Of a stretch of 15,961 nt of DNA, positions 11,482-15,961 are shown piece after piece (the stretch's first letter is position 1; the number at the start of each line of letters is the position of its first letter). Made by a program: the position numbers and the translations under genes. The stretch comes from Chloroflexota bacterium (GTDB lineage Bacteria; Chloroflexota; Dehalococcoidia; Bin125). The stretch covers positions 1-15,961 of the forward strand of contig JAPOXB010000180.1 in the NCBI GenBank assembly GCA_026707335.1, given 5' to 3'. A model generated the notes under the pieces. The model saw only the letters and a program-made list of their open reading frames with translations. It was not told the DNA's origin and ran no database searches.

Positions 11482-13083
11482 ATGCCTCGCCGGGCCGGCG
11501 GGAAAGCGATCCGATCGATGCGCTGGCGTGCGTTGCTCCTCCTCATCGGCGCCGTCCTGACCGGCGCGGCGCTCTCGCCCGCCGCCGTGGGGGCGGTCGG
11601 GCCGCCCGTCGTCACCGGCGTCACGCCCGGCACGGGCCTGGCGGGAACCGTGGTCACCATCGCCGGCGAGCACTTCACCGGCGCGACCTCCGTCACGTTC
11701 GACCGGCGCCGGGCCGATTTCACCGTCCTCAACGACCGCGCGATCGAGGCCACGGTGCCGACCGTCCCGCGGGCCGGCCTCGTCGACATCGTCGTCACCA
11801 GCCCCGACGGCGTCAGCGCCGACACCGGCGTGGACGCCTTCACGTACGTCGTGCCCAGCCTCACGTTCGGGGGCGTCGCCGGGCTCCGCCTCTCGGAGCG
11901 CGGCAGCGCGGCGATCTACACCGTCGCGTTGAGCGCGCGCCCCACCGGCCCCGTCACGGTCTCCATCTCCGGCGGCGGCTCCATCAACGTCTCGCCCCAC
12001 ACGCTGCGCTTCTCCGGCGCCGACTACGCCACCCCCAAGCGGGTCACGCTGAGGGCCCTCGACGATCCGCGCCGCGCCGTCACCCGCGACGTCGTCATCG
12101 ACCATACCCCCACGGGGGGCGGCTACACCGGCTCCGGCAACCACCCGCTGTCCGTCAGCATCATCGGCGACAACCAGTTCTTGATCTTCGTGACCCACTC
12201 CGGCGGCAGCACGGAGTTGATCGAGGGCGGCCGCCCCGACTTCGTCTCCCTGCGCCTCAGCGCGGACCCCGACGGCGAGGCGACCGTGACCGTCACCCCG
12301 GACGACCAACTCCGGGTCTCCGGCTCGGAGTTCCGCTTCGACTCCTCCAACTGGAACAGCCTGGTCGAGTTCGCCGTCTTCGCCGTCGCGGACGACGAGC
12401 CCGAAGGCGATCACACCGGCGTCCTGACCTTCACCCTGGAGGGCGTCACGCGCAAAGCCGTGCCGGTCGAACTCACCGTCTCCATCGCCGACGAGCACTC
12501 ACCGGCGGTGCGGATCACGGAGTCGGACGGCGGCACGGCCGTCGCCGAGGACGGCGGCCACGACACCTACACCGTCGCCCTGCGCCGGCGCCCGGCCGCG
12601 CCCGTCACCGTCTCCATCCAGGCCGAGGACGACCTGCGCGTCAGCCCCGTCAGGGTCGTCTTCCGCACCGACGACTGGGCGCAACCGCGCACCGTGCTGG
12701 TCGAGGCGATCGATGACGACCTCGACGAAGGCGAGCACGTCCACCACATCCACCACATCGCCACCGGCGGCGGCCTCGACACCTTCGCCACCGTCACGCT
12801 CGACGTCACCATCACCGACAACGATCACCTCAACCAGGCGTTGGTCCCGCTGCCGGCCGGCTTCTCCATGGTCGGCTGGTTCGGCACGCCCACCAGTTCC
12901 CACGCCATCATCGCGGGCAACCCGGCGATCCTGCGCATCTGGGTCTGGGATCGCGTCAACGGCTGGCGCCTCGACAGCCGCACCTTGCCGCCGCGGCTGC
13001 GCGCCGACATCCCCATCGCCCGCGGCGCCGCCTTCTGGGTGGTCACCTCGGCGGATACGGACCTGGTCGTGCCGCTGCCCTAG
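11482..13083 (+). CDS. Exported IPT/TIG and Calx-beta repeat protein with shared C-terminal module, 533 aa
   Basis: ATG at 11482 with AAGGA 9-10 nt upstream; an ATG at 11518 (residue 13) is an alternative. The signal peptide spans about 1-39 (RWRALLLLIGAVLTGAAL, cleavage near AVGA). Residues 41-123 form an IPT/TIG domain (VTGVTPGTGLAGTVVTIAGE). Three Calx-beta-like repeats follow at about 126-231, 232-339 and 341-448. The third is the clearest, with ITESDGGTAVAEDGGHDTYT and the end TVTLDVTITDNDH. Residues 455-533 are the shared C-terminal module (GFSMVGWFG...ARGAAFWVV). Calx-beta repeats often bind Ca2+ in adhesins. No TM or LPXTG follows. The gene converges on 13080-13841, and the stops overlap. 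Confidence 0.87.
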   Translation: MPRRAGGKAIRSMRWRALLLLIGAVLTGAALSPAAVGAVGPPVVTGVTPGTGLAGTVVTIAGEHFTGATSVTFDRRRADFTVLNDRAIEATVPTVPRAGLVDIVVTSPDGVSADTGVDAFTYVVPSLTFGGVAGLRLSERGSAAIYTVALSARPTGPVTVSISGGGSINVSPHTLRFSGADYATPKRVTLRALDDPRRAVTRDVVIDHTPTGGGYTGSGNHPLSVSIIGDNQFLIFVTHSGGSTELIEGGRPDFVSLRLSADPDGEATVTVTPDDQLRVSGSEFRFDSSNWNSLVEFAVFAVADDEPEGDHTGVLTFTLEGVTRKAVPVELTVSIADEHSPAVRITESDGGTAVAEDGGHDTYTVALRRRPAAPVTVSIQAEDDLRVSPVRVVFRTDDWAQPRTVLVEAIDDDLDEGEHVHHIHHIATGGGLDTFATVTLDVTITDNDHLNQALVPLPAGFSMVGWFGTPTSSHAIIAGNPAILRIWVWDRVNGWRLDSRTLPPRLRADIPIARGAAFWVVTSADTDLVVPLP

Positions 13084-13841
13084 GGCCCGGCCGAGGCCGC
13101 CTCGACGGCTGCCGTGAGGTCGTCGAGCCAGGCGGCCAGGTCGGGCTCCCAGGGGATGGGGCCGGCGGCGCGGGCGCCGATCTGCGCGGCGAAGATGAGC
13201 GAGCGGCCCACCTGCCGCCAGTGGACGACCATCGTGCTCTCGACGGTGTTGCGGCGGAATTCGAGGGCGAAGGCGAAGGTGCGTGCGTCGCCGCCGGGCA
13301 GGACGGTCATGCCGAGCACCTCGTGGTGGGTGGGCTCGACGTAGGCGGCGGTCTCGGCGGGGGTGGCCTCGCGCAGGCGGGCGAGGGCGGCGGCGGCCTG
13401 GGCCTCGTCCTCACCGATGATGATGCCGCTGCTGATGTCGAGGTAGCGGGCGCCGGGGTCGCGGGAGGCCCAGCCGTAGCCGCCGCCCGAGGGGGAGTCG
13501 GCGAAGGCCGTGGCCGCGCCGAGGTTGCCGCCCCGCAGGTTGCCCCAGAGGCCGAAGCCCAGCCCCGTCGGGCCCCAGTTGGCGGGCAGGTCGGCCGGCG
13601 CGACGTCGATGGTCTGCGCGAGCGGCAGTTCGGCCAGCGCGCGCTCCTCGCGCGCGGTCGGGCCCTCGTCGGTGCGGGGGAACAGCAGCACGACGGCCAC
13701 CAGCACGACGGCCAGGCTGGCCAGCGCGCCCAGTTGCACCAGCAGCCGGTAGCGCTTGCGCCAGGGCAGCGTCGCCCGCCCGGCCGCCGCGGGGTCGGGG
13801 CGCCGGACCAGACGTCGCTTCAGGCGGGTGGTGCGAGCCAT
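13080..13841 (-). CDS. Membrane-anchored protein with extracytoplasmic domain, unknown function, 253 aa
   Basis: ATG at 13841 with GGGAGGAT 8-9 nt upstream. Residues 1-31 are strongly basic (RLKRRLVRR, WRKRYR). Residues 32-54 are one hydrophobic helix (LLVQLGALASLAVVLVAVVLLF), an N-in signal anchor. The remaining roughly 200 residues are soluble and acidic. They include LAQTIDVAPADLPANWGP, a Gly-rich segment, an Ala-rich helix (DEAQAAAALARLREAT) and beta strands (STMVVHWRQVGRSLIFAAQIG). The pattern is that of a periplasmic-type alpha/beta domain; no family is recognised. Its stop codon and that of the convergent 11482 gene share the tetranucleotide CTAG. Confidence 0.78.
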   Translation of the reverse strand: MARTTRLKRRLVRRPDPAAAGRATLPWRKRYRLLVQLGALASLAVVLVAVVLLFPRTDEGPTAREERALAELPLAQTIDVAPADLPANWGPTGLGFGLWGNLRGGNLGAATAFADSPSGGGYGWASRDPGARYLDISSGIIIGEDEAQAAAALARLREATPAETAAYVEPTHHEVLGMTVLPGGDARTFAFALEFRRNTVESTMVVHWRQVGRSLIFAAQIGARAAGPIPWEPDLAAWLDDLTAAVEAASAGP

Positions 13842-13893
13842 GCCCCCCGATCCTCCCGGGGCGCCGGGGCAGGGTCAAACGGGCGCCCCGCGC

Positions 13894-14688
13894 TCAGCCC
13901 TCCGAGACGGTCACCTCGAGGTCGAGCACGGCCGTCAGGGCGGCCAGCCACTGGGCGCGGGCCTCGGTCGTCCAGACGCCGTCGGCCGGCAGCCGGCTCA
14001 CGATGGCGTTGACGACCCCGTAGTCCTTCGGTGCGGCGGGCGCGGCGGGCGGCTCCGGGGCGGGCGGGGGCGGCGGGGGCGGGGGCGCGGCGGCGGCAGG
14101 CGTCTTGCGAGCCCGGCGCTTGCGGCCGCGCTTGGCCGCGGGGGCGCGCTTCTTGGCGGCTTTCTTCGCGGCCTTCTTCCCGGCCCGCTTCACGCCCGCG
14201 TCGCTGCGCCGCTTGCGGGCGCGCTTCGAGACTTCGTCCTGCATCTCGATGCCGGCGGCCTTGGCGGCGTTGATGAAGAAGGGCAGCGCGCGGCGATGGG
14301 TGGCGTCGGTCGTGCCCAGCGCGCGGATCGCCTCCTCGACCGATGCGAGGCTCATGCCGCCCAGGTTGTCGACGAGGGCGTCGCCGTAGGCGGCGCGCAG
14401 GACGGCGCGCAGCTGCTCCCGGCGGGCGTCGCCGGAGGCCTTGGCCAGGTCGACGAGGGCGGCTGTCGGCGCGCCGCCCTCGAGCAGGCCCAGCGAGCGC
14501 AGCCCGACCAACAGCTGGGCGCCGCTGGCGCCGCCGAAGCGTGCGCTCCACTGCGCGCGGTCGATCTGGGCGGGGACGGGGTCCATACCGCCCAGCCAGT
14601 CGAGGCAGGCCTCGAACATCGGGTAGCTGACGTATGCGGGCTGCCGGGCCTTGGCCGCGGCGGCCGGTTCGGATTGCGTATCGCTCAT
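13894..14688 (-). CDS. DUF5343-like protein with Lys/Ala-rich histone-like linker, 264 aa
   Basis: The chosen start is ATG at 14688; upstream in-frame sequence to 14814 spans a likely promoter and is rejected. The Shine-Dalgarno is weak. Residues 18-150 resemble DUF5343 (YVSYPMFEACLDWLGGM, LLVGLRSLGLLEGGAPT, LRAAYGDAL), a helical, wHTH-like domain. Residues 155-196 are very basic with KKAAKKAAKK and GRKRRARK, like histone H1 or HU tails, so nucleic-acid binding is likely. An uninterrupted run of eight Pro (202-209) follows. Residues 221-260 form a short C-terminal domain (LPADGVWTTEARAQWLAAL) that commonly accompanies DUF5343. It is probably monocistronic or followed by 13080-13841 after 52 nt. 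A role in regulation or nucleoid association is an inference. Confidence 0.75.
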   Translation of the reverse strand: MSDTQSEPAAAAKARQPAYVSYPMFEACLDWLGGMDPVPAQIDRAQWSARFGGASGAQLLVGLRSLGLLEGGAPTAALVDLAKASGDARREQLRAVLRAAYGDALVDNLGGMSLASVEEAIRALGTTDATHRRALPFFINAAKAAGIEMQDEVSKRARKRRSDAGVKRAGKKAAKKAAKKRAPAAKRGRKRRARKTPAAAAPPPPPPPPAPEPPAAPAAPKDYGVVNAIVSRLPADGVWTTEARAQWLAALTAVLDLEVTVSEG

Positions 14689-14772
14689 TGTGGCAACATC
14701 CGTTTCTGCGTTTGCCCGGCGCGGCGTACGCCAAGGGGGGAGGAGTCGCGCCGGTCGTTTCACTGCCGCGAG

Positions 14773-14781
14773 AATATACCA
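14773..14781 (-). promoter_or_regulatory. Extended -10 promoter for the DUF5343-like gene
   Basis: On the minus strand TGG-TATATT, with TATATT as complement of 14773-14778, forms an extended -10 element. No good -35 is present, as is usual for extended -10 promoters. The start would be near 14766, giving a leader of about 78 nt before the ATG at 14688. This is the only AT-rich element in the 148-nt gap. Confidence 0.45.
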
Positions 14782-14836
14782 CGGTGTTGACGAAGGCGGG
14801 CGGTCGATACGCAACCGCCGTTACAGGAATGGCGGC

Positions 14837-15961
14837 TCAGATCACGCCCTGGTCCTTGAGCGCGGCGATGTCGTCCCAGTCGTAACCGAGGCCGAGCAGG
14901 ATCTCCTCGGTGTGCAGGCCGAGTTCCGGGGCGGTGGCGCGCGGCCCGGTCGGCGTCTCCGACATCTTGATCGGCGTGCCGGTCACACCGACCGTGCCCA
15001 GCGACGGATGCTCCAGCGTCGTGATGTACTCGTTGGCGAGCACCTGCGGGTCTTCGGTCACGGCGGCGTAGTCGTGCACGGGCGCGACCGGGATACCGGC
15101 CTCGCGCAGCACCTGCAGCCACTCGTCGCGGGGGCGCTCGGCGAAGACGGCGTCCAGCTCCGCCATGAGCACGTCGCGCGCTTCCTGGCGCGCGAACGGG
15201 TCGGTGAAGCGGGGGTCGTCGGCCAGGTGGGGGCGGCCCAGGACCTCGCAGAGCGGGCGGAACCAGCGCGGGTCCAGGATGGCGATGGTGAGGTAGCGGT
15301 CGTCGGCGGCGCGGTAGTAGTTGAAGATGGGCATCCGGCGTTGCGGCGTGGGGCCCTGCTCGCCGCGGCGCAGGAAGTCGGTGATGTACCACGTCTGCAG
15401 GCTGATCTGCGCGCCCAGCAGCGACGACTCGACGTGCTGCCCGACGCCCTGGCGGTCGCGGGCGACGATAGCGGAGACGATGGCGAGGGCGAGACTCATC
15501 GCGCCGACCTGATCGGCGAAGCCGAGTTGCACGGTCTCCGGCGGCCGGTCGGGGCCGCCGCCCTGCGAATACATGATGCCGCCCATGGCCATGCCGTTGA
15601 TATCGAAAGACGGCTCCTGCGCGATGGGCCCGCGTTCGCCGTAACCCGTGCCGCTGGCGGTGATGATCATGGGGTTATACGGACGCAGCGATTCCAAGTC
15701 GATCCCCAACCGCGCCGATACGCCGGGCCGGAAATTATCCACTACGACATCGATTTCGGGGATCAACTTTTGCAGGATGTCAAGACTCCGCGGTGCCTTG
15801 AGGTTGAGCGTCATGGAGCGTTTGTTGCGGTTGTGCGCTTCGAAGTACGAGCACCAGCCGTCGGCCTCGAGGCCGAGGCTGCGGCCGAGGTCACCGCCGC
15901 CGGGCGGCTCGACCTTGATCACGTCCGCGCCGAGGTCGGAGAGCATGACGGTGGCGGCCGG
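14837..15961 (-). CDS. CaiB/BaiF family (class III) CoA-transferase, N-terminus cut by window edge
   Basis: The frame is open to the last base (…PAATVMLSDLGADVIKVEP), so the first roughly 20-25 residues lie outside; the ATG at 15946 is internal. Family marks, numbered from that ATG: DLGADVIKVEPPGGGD (4-19), NRNKRSMTLNLK (39-50), VDNFRPGV (69-76), SGTGYGERGP (98-107), and FADQVGA with Asp145 as the probable catalytic aspartate that forms the acyl-anhydride intermediate. A C-terminal EYITTLEHPSLG and closing GYDWDDIAALKDQGVI are also typical. These enzymes move CoA between carboxylic acids (for example formyl/oxalyl, carnitine or succinyl substrates) in the cytoplasm; the substrate cannot be told from sequence. 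The visible 375 residues plus the missing start match the normal length of about 395-400. Confidence 0.95.
   Translation of the reverse strand, partial: PAATVMLSDLGADVIKVEPPGGGDLGRSLGLEADGWCSYFEAHNRNKRSMTLNLKAPRSLDILQKLIPEIDVVVDNFRPGVSARLGIDLESLRPYNPMIITASGTGYGERGPIAQEPSFDINGMAMGGIMYSQGGGPDRPPETVQLGFADQVGAMSLALAIVSAIVARDRQGVGQHVESSLLGAQISLQTWYITDFLRRGEQGPTPQRRMPIFNYYRAADDRYLTIAILDPRWFRPLCEVLGRPHLADDPRFTDPFARQEARDVLMAELDAVFAERPRDEWLQVLREAGIPVAPVHDYAAVTEDPQVLANEYITTLEHPSLGTVGVTGTPIKMSETPTGPRATAPELGLHTEEILLGLGYDWDDIAALKDQGVI

Overview
This is a GC-rich bacterial chromosome segment with ordinary chromosomal gene density and two tRNA genes that encode their CCA ends. CSLREA/parallel beta-helix, Calx-beta and invasin-like secreted proteins, an LPXTG-type surface protein, DUF433, DUF104 and DUF559 genes, and PhyH and CaiB family enzymes all occur together. 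That mix points to a Chloroflexota bacterium (Dehalococcoidia or SAR202-like). This assignment is an inference from gene content; no taxonomic marker was checked.

Layout, left to right. Positions 1-1056 (minus strand) hold the start of a phytanoyl-CoA dioxygenase-like gene, tRNA-Arg(TCG), a 176-aa lipoprotein-like gene and tRNA-His(GTG). Positions 1140-5283 (minus) hold two large exported proteins, one with Ig/invasin-like repeats and one with CSLREA plus beta-helix. Positions 5298-6117 are a cluster of five copies of a palindromic C/G-rich repeat around a DUF559 (Vsr-like) nuclease gene on the plus strand; a sixth copy lies at 9392-9438. Positions 6218-9132 (minus) encode a sortase-type LPDTG protein and a 739-aa S-layer-like exported protein with a structured leader. 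Positions 9448-11041 hold two divergent two-gene units. Each pairs an antitoxin-family protein (DUF433 or DUF104) with a small single-TM protein. Positions 11042-11481 have no gene but carry a good sigma70-type promoter and a degenerate array with RTG every 10 bp. Then come a 533-aa IPT/Calx-beta surface protein (plus), a membrane-anchored unknown and a DUF5343-like protein with a histone-like tail (both minus), and a CaiB/BaiF CoA-transferase (minus) cut by the right edge.

Main theme: about half the coding capacity is cell-envelope or extracellular. Four otherwise unrelated exported proteins end in the same roughly 75-residue module (five copies in total), which may be a shared surface-attachment or assembly domain. 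The most promising undescribed items are this module, the DUF559/palindromic-repeat cluster with compensatory base changes in the stems, the 10-bp-phased array downstream of a promoter, and the divergent antitoxin-family/small-TM-protein pairs.
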